DNA from: CAIZGX01 sp964430305
GTDB lineage: Bacteria > Bacteroidota > Bacteroidia > Flavobacteriales_D > Sanyastnellaceae
DNA: 9,708 nucleotides
Assembly (NCBI GenBank): GCA_964430305.1
Contig: CAYSEX010000071.1
Coordinates: 1-9,708 of the forward strand
Direction of reading: 5' to 3'
Each line of letters starts with the position of its first letter. Within the stretch, counting starts at the first letter, position 1. The notes under the pieces were generated by a model. That model worked only from the letters and a program-made list of their open reading frames with translations. It was not told the DNA's origin and searched no databases. The translations under genes and the position numbers were made by a program. Of the stretch, positions 1 to 7,499 are shown one piece after another.

Positions 1-838
1 TGATGCTCAAGCTCTCCCACATTTCAGCCATTCGAACCATGTATCGGTCATAAGTGTCACCACGAAGACCCACAGGGATTTCAAATTTAAAATCTTCATA
101 TGAGCTGTACGGGTTCATTACTCGAACATCGTAATCAACACCTGCTGCGCGAAGGTTTGGACCTGTGAAGCCATATGCAAGTGCTTTTTCAGCCGAGATA
201 GGACCGCAATTGATGGTTCTATCTACAAAAATTCTATTTCTGGTAACTAGTTTGTCGAACTCTTCCAAAGCTTTTGGAAACTCTTCCAAAAACTTGTTGA
301 TTTTTTTCCATGCTGTTTCGGTAAATTCAGCATTCATTCCACCAATTCTACCAATATTCGTAGTTAAACGAGCACCACAAATTTCTTCGAAAATTTCATA
401 GATGGTCTCACGGTGTTGGAACATGTATAAAAATCCAGTCAATGCTCCAGAATCTACTGCAATAACGGTATCACAAACGATGTGATCTGCAATTCGCGAA
501 AGTTCCATGATAATTACGCGCATGTACTGTGCACGTTTCGGAACTTCACAATTAATCAATTTCTCAACAGTCATATGCCATCCCATGTTGTTAATGGGCG
601 AAGAGCAATAATTGAGACGATCTGTGATAGGGGTAATTTGATTGTATGGTCTGCGTTCGGCCAATTTTTCAAATGCTCTGTGAATGTACCCTACGGTAGA
701 CTCGGCATTGACAATGATCTCGCCATCCATGGTTAACACGTTTTGGAAAATACCATGTGTTGCCGGGTGGGTAGGACCTAGGTTAAGAATGGAATAATCC
801 TTCTCAACATCTGTTACGCGATTTATTTGATCAGACAT
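1..838 (-). CDS. nuoD: NADH-quinone oxidoreductase subunit D (complex I 49 kDa subunit), C-terminus cut by window edge
   Basis: This subunit of the peripheral arm of respiratory complex I helps form the quinone-binding pocket next to cluster N2, at the cytoplasmic face of the inner membrane. I read 279 intact codons from the ATG at 838 to the window edge, with no stop or frameshift. The family is about 400 residues, so roughly the last third is missing. The family hallmark LGPTHPATHG lies at residues 20-29. His28 and Tyr77 (in DRLNY) are 49 residues apart, the same spacing as the quinone-contacting His59 and Tyr108 of the bovine 49 kDa subunit. Further family blocks are INNMGWH (82-88), a GRIGGMN motif and FTGPNLRAAGVDYDVR. 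The start lies 16 bases after the nuoC stop, with no clear Shine-Dalgarno sequence. Unlike E. coli NuoCD, it is not fused to NuoC. The identification is secure. Confidence 0.97.
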   Translation of the reverse strand, partial: MSDQINRVTDVEKDYSILNLGPTHPATHGIFQNVLTMDGEIIVNAESTVGYIHRAFEKLAERRPYNQITPITDRLNYCSSPINNMGWHMTVEKLINCEVPKRAQYMRVIIMELSRIADHIVCDTVIAVDSGALTGFLYMFQHRETIYEIFEEICGARLTTNIGRIGGMNAEFTETAWKKINKFLEEFPKALEEFDKLVTRNRIFVDRTINCGPISAEKALAYGFTGPNLRAAGVDYDVRVMNPYSSYEDFKFEIPVGLRGDTYDRYMVRMAEMWESLSI

Positions 839-854
839 GTGTGTATCGAGTGCT

Positions 855-1364
855 TTATCTACCAAAATATTTATCTTCCTTGTCGTCACGAGACGCATCT
901 TCCAATCCGTACTCTTTGCGCATCGGGAAATAATTCATTTCGTCCATGTTTAAAATGCGCTTCAGGTTTGGATGACCTTGGAATTGTATTCCAAAAAAAT
1001 CATATTCTTGTCTCTCCATCCAATTGGCTGTTGGCCAAATAGAAACTAGAGATGCCACTTTTAGGTCAGACTTTGGGAAGAAACATTTAATGCGAATACG
1101 CCAGTTGTTCGGTAAGTTATGCAGGTGGTACACCATGCCAAATTCTTTCTCTTCCTGTTCTGGGAAATGCATGGCGCATAGGGTGGTTAAAAAACCGAAT
1201 GAACATTCAGCATTTTCTTTCAAAAAAGTCATTACTTCTGTTAAAGAATCTTTTTTGATTACGAAGCAAGGATAGTCTCCTTCAACCTGTGAGTTCAAAA
1301 GTGCATTTGCAAAAACGGCATCGGCTTTTGAAAGCAAGTGGTCGTGTAGTTCTTGTGCAGTCAT
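855..1364 (-). CDS. nuoC: NADH-quinone oxidoreductase subunit C (complex I 30 kDa subunit)
   Basis: This is the small structural subunit of the complex I peripheral arm, packing against NuoD and NuoB. It is 169 residues from the ATG at 1364. The family signature is near the C-terminus: NWMERQEYDFFGIQFQGHP (residues about 114-132), then LKRIL and FPMRKEYGL. The N-terminal half is more divergent, as is usual for this subunit. I chose the ATG at 1364, one base after the nuoB stop (TAA-T-ATG), because this junction suits translational coupling. An in-frame TTG at 1373 would add three residues and overlap nuoB by eight bases, but it is a less likely start. The gene is third in the nuoABCD order, and nuoD follows after a 16-base gap. 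The protein is a stand-alone NuoC, not a NuoCD fusion. Confidence 0.95.
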   Translation of the reverse strand: MTAQELHDHLLSKADAVFANALLNSQVEGDYPCFVIKKDSLTEVMTFLKENAECSFGFLTTLCAMHFPEQEEKEFGMVYHLHNLPNNWRIRIKCFFPKSDLKVASLVSIWPTANWMERQEYDFFGIQFQGHPNLKRILNMDEMNYFPMRKEYGLEDASRDDKEDKYFGR

Positions 1365-1365
1365 A

Positions 1366-1911
1366 TTATTCAATGCCGTATTGTGCTAGTCGTGCTTTAT
1401 ATTCCTCTGAAGTTCTTCTTTTCAAGCTTTCAGATTTAGCTAATTCTTGAATTTTTAATAGTCCGTCGAGAACCTGCTCGGGTCTTGGCGGACAACCTGG
1501 TATATAGACGTCAACAGGGATAATTCTGTCTATTCCTTGCAATACGCTGTAGGTGTCGAAAATTCCGCCGCTAGACGCACATGCACCCATGCACAATACC
1601 CAACGCGGTTCAGCCATTTGTTCATACACTTGACGAAGTACAGGTGCCATTTTTTTTGATATGGTACCCATGACCATAAGTAAGTCTGCTTGTCTCGGTG
1701 AAAAACTTAATCGTTCAGAACCAAATCGTGCAAGGTCATAATGTGATGCCATGGTTGCCATAAATTCAATTCCACAACATGAAGTTGCAAATGGCAATGG
1801 CCAAAGTGAATTGGCACGTGCAAGTCCTACTGCTTTGTCTAAAGAGGTTGCGAAGAAACCTTGGCCTTCAATGCCGTCTGGTTTCAATTTCGGATCTATG
1901 TTAACACTCAT
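1366..1911 (-). CDS. nuoB: NADH-quinone oxidoreductase subunit B (complex I PSST subunit, cluster N2)
   Basis: NuoB carries the terminal [4Fe-4S] cluster N2, which hands electrons to quinone. The 181-residue protein has all four expected ligands: the tandem Cys45-Cys46 in ATSCCGIEF, Cys111 in MGACASSGG, and Cys140 in the PGCPPRPE motif. Other conserved blocks are RFGSERLSFSPRQADLL (about residues 62-78) and GTISKKMAP. The start is an ATG 21 bases after the nuoA stop, behind an A/T-rich leader without a Shine-Dalgarno sequence. The stop lies one base before the preferred nuoC ATG. The C-terminal tail after about residue 158 is charged and less conserved. The protein is soluble, sits at the membrane interface, and appears intact. 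Confidence 0.98.
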   Translation of the reverse strand: MSVNIDPKLKPDGIEGQGFFATSLDKAVGLARANSLWPLPFATSCCGIEFMATMASHYDLARFGSERLSFSPRQADLLMVMGTISKKMAPVLRQVYEQMAEPRWVLCMGACASSGGIFDTYSVLQGIDRIIPVDVYIPGCPPRPEQVLDGLLKIQELAKSESLKRRTSEEYKARLAQYGIE

Positions 1912-1932
1912 CGTGACTGTTGTTTTTTTAAT

Positions 1933-2313
1933 TTATTTCTCCCAGTTTAAAGCGCCTTTCTTAATGATGTAGACCAAGCCCACAATCATTAACCCCATAA
2001 AGGCGAACATTTCCCACAATCCAAACACCCCAAGTTCTTTGAAGTTCACCGCCCAAGGGTACATGAATATTACCTCCACATCAAACAAAACGAAAAGAAT
2101 GGCCACCAGAAAATACTTAATTGAAAAGGGAGATCGGGCATTTCCTTGGGCCTCAATTCCACACTCGAATGCTTCGTTCTTTATTTTTGTTTTTCTCTTA
2201 GGTCCAACCATGTGAGTCAGTACCATAGTGGTTACAACAAAGCCTGCTGCAACAATTCCAAGAACAATAATTGGGAGGTATTCCCAAAGGTGAGAAGTGG
2301 TTGTGGTTTCCAT
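1933..2313 (-). CDS. nuoA: NADH-quinone oxidoreductase subunit A (complex I ND3-like membrane subunit)
   Basis: NuoA is a small membrane subunit at the junction of the two complex I arms, homologous to mitochondrial ND3. The 126-residue protein has three hydrophobic segments at about residues 12-36, 66-86 and 98-117. The loop between the first two contains FECG (49-52), the conserved ND3 loop with its cysteine. The second helix region ends in FDVEVIFMYPWA (77-88), which includes the conserved acidic residues typical of the family. It is the first gene of the nuo unit. Upstream is the intergenic gap with a candidate promoter, and upstream of that is the sucAB terminator, so this is probably where nuo transcription begins. 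The start is an ATG at 2313, and length and topology match the family. Confidence 0.97.
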   Translation of the reverse strand: METTTTSHLWEYLPIIVLGIVAAGFVVTTMVLTHMVGPKRKTKIKNEAFECGIEAQGNARSPFSIKYFLVAILFVLFDVEVIFMYPWAVNFKELGVFGLWEMFAFMGLMIVGLVYIIKKGALNWEK

Positions 2314-2341
2314 ATGCGGTTTGCCTATTTTACAGGCGCTA

Positions 2342-2349
2342 CAAATTTA
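2342..2349 (-). promoter_or_regulatory. Candidate -7 promoter element for the nuoABCD operon
   Basis: Read on the minus strand this is TAAATTTG, a full match to the Bacteroidota -7 consensus TAnnTTTG. It lies 28 bases upstream of the nuoA ATG and downstream of the sucB terminator, where a nuo promoter is expected. I see no convincing TTG -33 element at the usual 17-23 base spacing, so the call is tentative. Short A/T-rich matches arise easily by chance. Confidence 0.4.
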
Positions 2350-2406
2350 ATCGGAACATTGAATAAACGATGTGAGAAATGACATTTTTTACTGAGGTTC
2401 TCAACA

Positions 2407-2440
2407 AAAAAATGAGCGAAGAAAACTTCGCTCATTTTTT
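2407..2440 (-). terminator. Rho-independent terminator of the sucA-sucB unit
   Basis: A perfect 15-bp stem (2407-2421 paired with 2426-2440) closes a four-base loop. The core is ATGAGCGAAG / CTTCGCTCAT, flanked by a run of A on one side and T on the other. On the minus strand it starts 20 bases after the sucB stop and ends in a T tract, as in a classic intrinsic terminator. Because both flanks are A/T runs, it could also work on the other strand, but no plus-strand gene points into it. It separates sucAB from the nuo operon. Confidence 0.9.
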
Positions 2441-2460
2441 AGATTTCGTTCTTAATTTTT

Positions 2461-3705
2461 TTATAGTCCCAGAAGCACTTCCTCAGCTGTTTTTCCACCG
2501 AAGAGCATTCTTTCCGGATTTTCTATCATTTCCTTCACTTTAACTAGGAAGCCCACACTTTCTTTTCCATCAATGATGCGGTGATCATAGCTCAAGGCAA
2601 CATACATAATTGGACGAATAACAACCTGACCATTTTCTGCAATAGGTCTCTCTACAATGTTGTGCATTCCAAGAATAGCGCTTTGTGGAGGATTAATAAT
2701 TGGTGTTGATAGCATAGAACCGAAAACACCACCGTTGGTAATAGTGAAAGTTCCTCCTTGCATATCATCTACGGTAATTTTTCCTTCACGAGCTTTCTTC
2801 GCTAAACCACCAATTGACCTTTCAATATCAGCCAAAGACTGCATCTCTGCGTTCCGAACAATCGGAACCATGAGTCCTTTCGGTGTGGAAACTGCAATCC
2901 CTACGTCGCAATATCTATGATAAACTATTTCATTGCCATCAATTTGAGCATTAACAGCGGGGAAATGTTGCAAGGCTTCACACACCGCTTTCGTAAACAA
3001 TGACATAAAGCCTAGTCCTACACCATGCTTTTCTTTGAAAAGATCTTTGTATTTCGCTCTTAAATCCATGGCTGGTTTCATGTTCACCTCATTGAAGGTG
3101 GTTAGCATGGCCGTGGTGTTCTTCACGTGAACTAAACGCTCCGAAACCTTTTTTCGAAGCATACTCATTTTTTCACGTTGAATGTCTCTACTTCCCGTTC
3201 TATTTGGAACAGCTGCTGTATCAAAACCCGCAGACATAGCAAGAACAACATCACTTTTGGTAATTCTACCACCAGGTCCTGAACCGCTTACTTGACTAGC
3301 AGTAATGTTATTTTCAGCCATCATTTTTGCAGCTGCAGGCGCAGCGTGCCCCGAAGCATAACTTGGCGCTGGTCCTGGAGAGGGCACAACCACAGCGGCC
3401 GTTTCCGTTTTGATAGGTGCAATAACCGGTGCAGCCGCAGTAGGAGCCGCAGTAGGAGCTCCTGCCTTGGAAGTATCTATTGTACATGCAACAGCACCAA
3501 CAGCAATTGTATCGCCGGCTTGAGCGAGAATTTGGATTTCTCCCGAAGCTTCAGCTGTTACCTCTAATGTTGCTTTATCTGAATCAATCTCCGCTATGAC
3601 CTGGCCATTGCTTACAATATCACCTGAGCTCACAAGCCAATTGGCAATCTGAACTTCGCTAATGCTTTCCCCCGGTGATGGGACTTTTATCTCAATAACT
3701 GACAT
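2461..3705 (-). CDS. sucB: 2-oxoglutarate dehydrogenase E2 component (dihydrolipoyl succinyltransferase)
   Basis: This is the cytoplasmic core of the 2-oxoglutarate dehydrogenase complex. It transfers the succinyl group from E1 via a lipoyl arm to CoA. The 414-residue protein has one N-terminal lipoyl domain (about 1-77) with the lipoylated lysine at K44 in DSDKA. A flexible Ala/Pro-rich linker spans about 80-115. The peripheral subunit-binding domain (about 120-155) contains GSGPGGRITKSDV. The C-terminal acyltransferase domain runs from about 180 to the end and carries SYDHRIIDG with catalytic His375 and Asp379. The ATG at 3705 is 12 bases after the sucA stop, so the two are co-transcribed. 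The single lipoyl domain and the directly adjacent OGDH E1 favour succinyltransferase over the pyruvate or branched-chain E2. A terminator follows the stop. Confidence 0.96.
   Translation of the reverse strand: MSVIEIKVPSPGESISEVQIANWLVSSGDIVSNGQVIAEIDSDKATLEVTAEASGEIQILAQAGDTIAVGAVACTIDTSKAGAPTAAPTAAAPVIAPIKTETAAVVVPSPGPAPSYASGHAAPAAAKMMAENNITASQVSGSGPGGRITKSDVVLAMSAGFDTAAVPNRTGSRDIQREKMSMLRKKVSERLVHVKNTTAMLTTFNEVNMKPAMDLRAKYKDLFKEKHGVGLGFMSLFTKAVCEALQHFPAVNAQIDGNEIVYHRYCDVGIAVSTPKGLMVPIVRNAEMQSLADIERSIGGLAKKAREGKITVDDMQGGTFTITNGGVFGSMLSTPIINPPQSAILGMHNIVERPIAENGQVVIRPIMYVALSYDHRIIDGKESVGFLVKVKEMIENPERMLFGGKTAEEVLLGL
3436..3459. repeat. Two-copy 12-bp tandem repeat in the sucB linker
   Basis: The unit CGCAGTAGGAGC occurs twice in a row, perfectly. 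It lies in frame inside sucB and encodes the repeated Ala-Pro-Thr-Ala part of the flexible linker after the lipoyl domain. Because the unit is a multiple of three, copy-number change would lengthen or shorten the linker without breaking the frame. It is a minor feature, consistent with how Ala/Pro linkers usually grow. Confidence 0.7.
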
Positions 3706-3717
3706 ATTTCTAAATTT

Positions 3718-6459
3718 TTAGGCCTTTGAAACCTTATCAAACAATGTGGTTATCATTTTATTCATTCGCATTTCATGCACCCGCGGCGAGCCTGTAGCAG
3801 GTGACGCTGATGCAGGCAAACTTACAACGTCTAAGTTTAAGTCGCGCAATGATCGCATCATGTAGCTCCAAGCACCCATGTTTTCTGGTTCTTCTTGACA
3901 CCAGATGAGCTGTGCTTTCTTACTGTATTTCGAAAGTAATTCACGAATTTGTTTTTCAGGAAGAGGGTAAAGTTGCTCTATTCGAACCAATGAAATTTCA
4001 TCGGTCAATCCTCTTTTTTCCTTCTCTTCCAACAATTCATAATACACTTTACCCGTGCACAACGCAACAACTTTGGTTTGCTTGCGTGCTTTGATGTTGT
4101 CATCAATAACTTCACGGAAACCACCTTTAGCAAACTCTTCTACTTTCGACACCGCTTTCGGATAGCGAAGTAATTTCTTCGGAGTGAAAACGATTAACGG
4201 TTTTCTATACGCAGTCTTTACCTGTCTGCGAAGCAAGTGGAACATATTCGAAGGAAGGGTACAATTCGCTACTTGAATATTTAATTCTGCAGCCAATTGA
4301 AGAAAACGCTCCATTCTACCTGAACTGTGCTCTGAACCTTGTCCTTCAAATCCATGAGGCAGTAAAACTGTAATTCCATTCATGGTTCTCCATTTGTCTT
4401 CTGCAGCAGCTATGAATTGGTCAAACATAATTTGAGCGCCGTTGTTGAAATCACCAAATTGTGCTTCCCAAATGGTTAATCCTTGCGGAGTTCCGAAGGC
4501 ATAACCATAATCGAATCCAAGCACACCATATTCACTCAATAAACTGTTATAAATGGAAAGTTTAGCTTGATTTGGTCCGAGGTGATTTAAGGGAACAATT
4601 TCTTTTTCTTGATCCTCATCTGTTTTAACTACAGCATGGCGGTGAGAGAATGTTCCACGCTCAACGTCTTGTCCTGAAATTCGAACGGGATGTCCTTCTT
4701 CCAACAAAGTTGCATAAGCCAACAACTCTCCAAGTGCCCAATCAAGTGCGTTGTTGTCGAGCATCGCTCTTCGGTCTTCGAAGACCTTTTCTATTTTTCG
4801 GAAGAATTTTTCACCCTGTGGAAGGGTTGAAATCTTCATTCCCAATTCCAACAATTTTTTCTTTGATACCGCCGTCTCTATGCTCTGTTCGAAGTCTTGT
4901 TCAGTAGCAACACGGATATCTTTCCATGTTTCCTCCAAGAAGTGTTTTACATAGGCTTGTTTTACTCCTCTAGACTTGTCATATTGCTCATCAAGATGTG
5001 CTTCGAAAGTGAGCTTTGCAGCATTGACTTCTTCCTGAGTAATAACGCCTTCCGCAATTAACTTGTTTGCATACAAGTCACGAAGACTTAAATGAGAAGC
5101 AATGGCTTTGTATAAACTGGGTTGTGTAAACTTCGGTTCATCACCCTCGTTGTGCCCATATTTGCGGTAACCGAGGAGGTCTACGAACACATCCATATTG
5201 AATGCCATGCGATAATCGAAAGCAATTTTCATGGTTTGAATCACCGCCTCAACATCGTCTGCGTTTACGTGAAATACAGGACACAATGTTGTTTTCGCAA
5301 CGTCGGTGCAATAGGTTGAAGATCTTCCGTCGAGGTAGTTTGTGGTGAAACCAACTTGGTTGTTCGTAACAATATGTACCGTTCCACCCGCACGGTAACC
5401 ATCGAGTTGCGCCATTTGCACAACTTCGTATACAATGCCTTGTCCGGCTATTGCCGCGTCACCGTGTATGAGAACTGGAACAATTTTATTTTCCGACTTT
5501 AAATAATGATCAATCTTGGCTCGCGTTAATCCTTCAACAACGGGATTCACAGCTTCGAGATGCGAAGGGTTCGGACATAGGGTGAGGTGAACGTTATTTC
5601 CATTTGGAGTAACTCGGTCAATGGAATATCCAAAGTGGTATTTTACATCGCCATCGAAAACACCATCATCATCAAACGCAACACCATCGAATTCCGCGAA
5701 AATTTCTTCTTGGGGTTTGCCCATAATGTTAGTCAAAACATTCAAGCGGCCGCGATGTGCCATTCCAATGACAAACTCTGAAACGCCTTTGTCGGCTCCG
5801 TCTCTTACCATGTAATCCATGGCGGGAACTACAGCCTCGCACCCTTCAACACTGAATCTTTTTTGACCAACAAATTTGCGTTGAATGTATTGCTCAAATG
5901 TGGTTGCCTTGTTCACCATGTCGAAGATTTGTTTCTTCTCTTCAACAGTGAATGGCGTTTTCTTCACAGCTTCAAGCCTTGAGCGCAACCACTGAATTTT
6001 CTCGGGGTCACGTATATACATGTACTCGGCGCCAATGCTTTCGCAGTAGCAAGATTGCAAGTGCTTAATAATGTCTTTCAATTTCACATCTCCCAAACCC
6101 ACTTCAACTCCTGCGTGAAACACAGACTCTAAATCTGCCTGCGTAAGCCCAAAATTTTCTATACTCAAATCAGGTGAGTACTTTCTGCGCTCTCTTACCG
6201 GATTAGTCTTGGTAAACAAATGACCACGTTGACGATACGCGTTGATGAGGTTTATGACCTTAAATTCTTTATGCATCCCGTCATCACCAATAGAGGCGGT
6301 ATCACGGGAAAGTACTGGGAATTGTGAATGTTGAAACTCGAAACCTTCGAAGAATCTTCTCCATGAGACATCCAAGGAACTTGGATCTTCTTGGTATTGG
6401 TTGTACAATACCTCAATGGTGTTTACATCGGCATTGCCGAGATAGGAATGTTCATCCAT
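3718..6459 (-). CDS. sucA: 2-oxoglutarate dehydrogenase E1 component (thiamine diphosphate-dependent)
   Basis: This enzyme decarboxylates 2-oxoglutarate using thiamine diphosphate and passes the succinyl group to the E2 lipoyl arm, a rate-controlling TCA step in the cytoplasm. It is 913 residues from the ATG at 6459, close to the family norm of about 930. The N-terminal segment (SYLGNADVNTIEVLYNQY, then SWRRFFEGF) matches the OGDH-specific E2-binding extension. Active-site blocks are GMAHRGR (232-238), the ThDP/Mg motif from GDAAIAGQG (333-341) to NNQVGF (366-371), HNEGDEP (436-442) and EGQGSEHSSGR (705-715). The C-terminus has the family SASPATGSPRVHEM block. A TTG nine bases further upstream would add three residues, but the ATG is preferred. 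The gene is first in a two-gene unit with sucB, 12 bases apart. No E3 gene is present here. Confidence 0.97.
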   Translation of the reverse strand: MDEHSYLGNADVNTIEVLYNQYQEDPSSLDVSWRRFFEGFEFQHSQFPVLSRDTASIGDDGMHKEFKVINLINAYRQRGHLFTKTNPVRERRKYSPDLSIENFGLTQADLESVFHAGVEVGLGDVKLKDIIKHLQSCYCESIGAEYMYIRDPEKIQWLRSRLEAVKKTPFTVEEKKQIFDMVNKATTFEQYIQRKFVGQKRFSVEGCEAVVPAMDYMVRDGADKGVSEFVIGMAHRGRLNVLTNIMGKPQEEIFAEFDGVAFDDDGVFDGDVKYHFGYSIDRVTPNGNNVHLTLCPNPSHLEAVNPVVEGLTRAKIDHYLKSENKIVPVLIHGDAAIAGQGIVYEVVQMAQLDGYRAGGTVHIVTNNQVGFTTNYLDGRSSTYCTDVAKTTLCPVFHVNADDVEAVIQTMKIAFDYRMAFNMDVFVDLLGYRKYGHNEGDEPKFTQPSLYKAIASHLSLRDLYANKLIAEGVITQEEVNAAKLTFEAHLDEQYDKSRGVKQAYVKHFLEETWKDIRVATEQDFEQSIETAVSKKKLLELGMKISTLPQGEKFFRKIEKVFEDRRAMLDNNALDWALGELLAYATLLEEGHPVRISGQDVERGTFSHRHAVVKTDEDQEKEIVPLNHLGPNQAKLSIYNSLLSEYGVLGFDYGYAFGTPQGLTIWEAQFGDFNNGAQIMFDQFIAAAEDKWRTMNGITVLLPHGFEGQGSEHSSGRMERFLQLAAELNIQVANCTLPSNMFHLLRRQVKTAYRKPLIVFTPKKLLRYPKAVSKVEEFAKGGFREVIDDNIKARKQTKVVALCTGKVYYELLEEKEKRGLTDEISLVRIEQLYPLPEKQIRELLSKYSKKAQLIWCQEEPENMGAWSYMMRSLRDLNLDVVSLPASASPATGSPRVHEMRMNKMITTLFDKVSKA

Positions 6460-6466
6460 TGTAATC

Positions 6467-6504
6467 AATTAGAAATACGGGCGTAAAGATAGGTATTTCT
6501 AATT
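6467..6504 (-). promoter_or_regulatory. Perfect 12-bp inverted repeat around a -7-like element upstream of sucA; candidate operator/promoter
   Basis: The arms AATTAGAAATAC (6467-6478) and GTATTTCTAATT (6493-6504) are perfect reverse complements separated by 14 bases. On the minus strand the spacer contains TATCTTTA (6484-6491), one mismatch from the Bacteroidota -7 consensus TAnnTTTG. The proximal arm ends seven bases before the sucA ATG. The layout fits an operator for a dimeric regulator overlapping the sucA promoter. It could instead form an RNA hairpin in transcripts reading through from purC. No TTG -33 element is seen at normal spacing. The repeat is directly visible; its function is inferred. 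Confidence 0.5.
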
Positions 6505-6551
6505 AAACGATTTGCTTTTAAGGGTGTACTTATGAACCAATTTTAAACGCT

Positions 6552-7499
6552 TTATAATTTCATAAGCGCTTGGTTTATACTTGATAAAATGCGGGTTTCA
6601 GCATTCTCATAATCTTGAGGAACAAAAGTTTTTCCAGTTACACGTTCAAAAAGTTCTATGTACCTGTTGCTAATCTCTTCCAACCAAGTATCTGTCATAG
6701 TTGGTACTACTTGTCCTTCCTTACCCATAAAATTATTCGCGATGAGCCATTCACGAACGAATTCTTTCGACAGCTGCTTTTGCTTTTCGCCTTTGGCTTG
6801 TCTTTCAGCATAACCTTCAGCGTAAAAATAGCGCGATGAATCCGGAGTGTGAATCTCGTCCATGAGTATGATCTCGTTTTCGAACTTTCCAAACTCGTAT
6901 TTCGTGTCTACCAATATAAGTCCTTGAGTTGCTGCTAACTCGGTTCCACGCTGGTACAGTTTTCTGGTATAGTCTTCCAGAATCAAGTAATCACTTTCAG
7001 AAACAATTCCTTGCTCAATGATCTGCTCTCTTGAAATGTCTTCGTCATGTCCTTCACTTGCCTTCGTAGTAGGTGTAATGATTGGATTGGGAAGTTTATC
7101 ATGTTCGTTTAACCCTTCAGGTAATGTTACACCGCATAGCGTTCTTTTCCCGCTTTCATAGGTTCTCCAAGCATGTCCGGTAAGGTACCCGCGTATAACC
7201 ATTTCAACAGCAAACGGGACACACTTTTTACCTATGGTAACATTGGGGTCAGGTGTAGCCATTTTCCAATTCGGAACCAAATCACTGGTTGCATCGAGCA
7301 TGAGAGAAGCAATCTGGTTTAGCACTTGTCCTTTGAATGGAATAGGTCGAGGTAGCACAACATCGAAAGCTGAAATGCGATCTGAAGCAATCATGACCAA
7401 CCATTGATTTGAGATGGTGTATACGTCGCGTACTTTTCCGCGATAAAAATTTGTTTGATCCTGAAATTCAAACGTGGTATTTCCTATTGCTTGTTTCAT
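6552..7499 (-). CDS. purC: Phosphoribosylaminoimidazole-succinocarboxamide (SAICAR) synthase, long form
   Basis: PurC joins CAIR and aspartate with ATP to form SAICAR in de novo purine synthesis, in the cytoplasm. The 315-residue protein has the nucleotide-binding GKVRDVY (21-27), the SDRISAFDVVLPRPIPFKG block (39-57), VIRGYLTGHAW (101-111), and ITPTTKASEGHDEDIS (141-156). Next come LVDTKYEFG (196-204) and the signature MDEIHTPDSSRYF (213-225). It is longer than the E. coli enzyme (about 237 residues) and resembles the roughly 300-residue yeast-type form also found in Bacteroidota. The ATG at 7499 overlaps the ffh stop codon in an ATGA junction, so translation is probably coupled to ffh. I see no strong terminator after its stop, so readthrough into the sucA leader is possible. 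Confidence 0.97.
   Translation of the reverse strand: MKQAIGNTTFEFQDQTNFYRGKVRDVYTISNQWLVMIASDRISAFDVVLPRPIPFKGQVLNQIASLMLDATSDLVPNWKMATPDPNVTIGKKCVPFAVEMVIRGYLTGHAWRTYESGKRTLCGVTLPEGLNEHDKLPNPIITPTTKASEGHDEDISREQIIEQGIVSESDYLILEDYTRKLYQRGTELAATQGLILVDTKYEFGKFENEIILMDEIHTPDSSRYFYAEGYAERQAKGEKQKQLSKEFVREWLIANNFMGKEGQVVPTMTDTWLEEISNRYIELFERVTGKTFVPQDYENAETRILSSINQALMKL

Noticed and set aside
1365..1373. TTG start for nuoC overlapping the nuoB stop.
   Set aside because: The ATG at 1364 gives a clean TAA-T-ATG junction and loses only three non-conserved residues.
3292..3567. A plus-strand open frame rich in Ser and Arg, opposite the sucB linker.
   Set aside because: The odd composition is the reverse complement of the Ala/Pro-rich linker codons. 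It is a shadow of sucB.
6460..6468. TTG start for sucA that would add three residues.
   Set aside because: An ATG follows three codons later at 6459, and family N-termini start close to that methionine. The TTG also falls inside the inverted repeat and promoter region.
6548..6568. Possible terminator hairpin overlapping the purC stop (CGCTT and AAGCG arms).
   Set aside because: The stem is only five base pairs with an 11-base loop, followed by a poor T tract. It is too weak to call.
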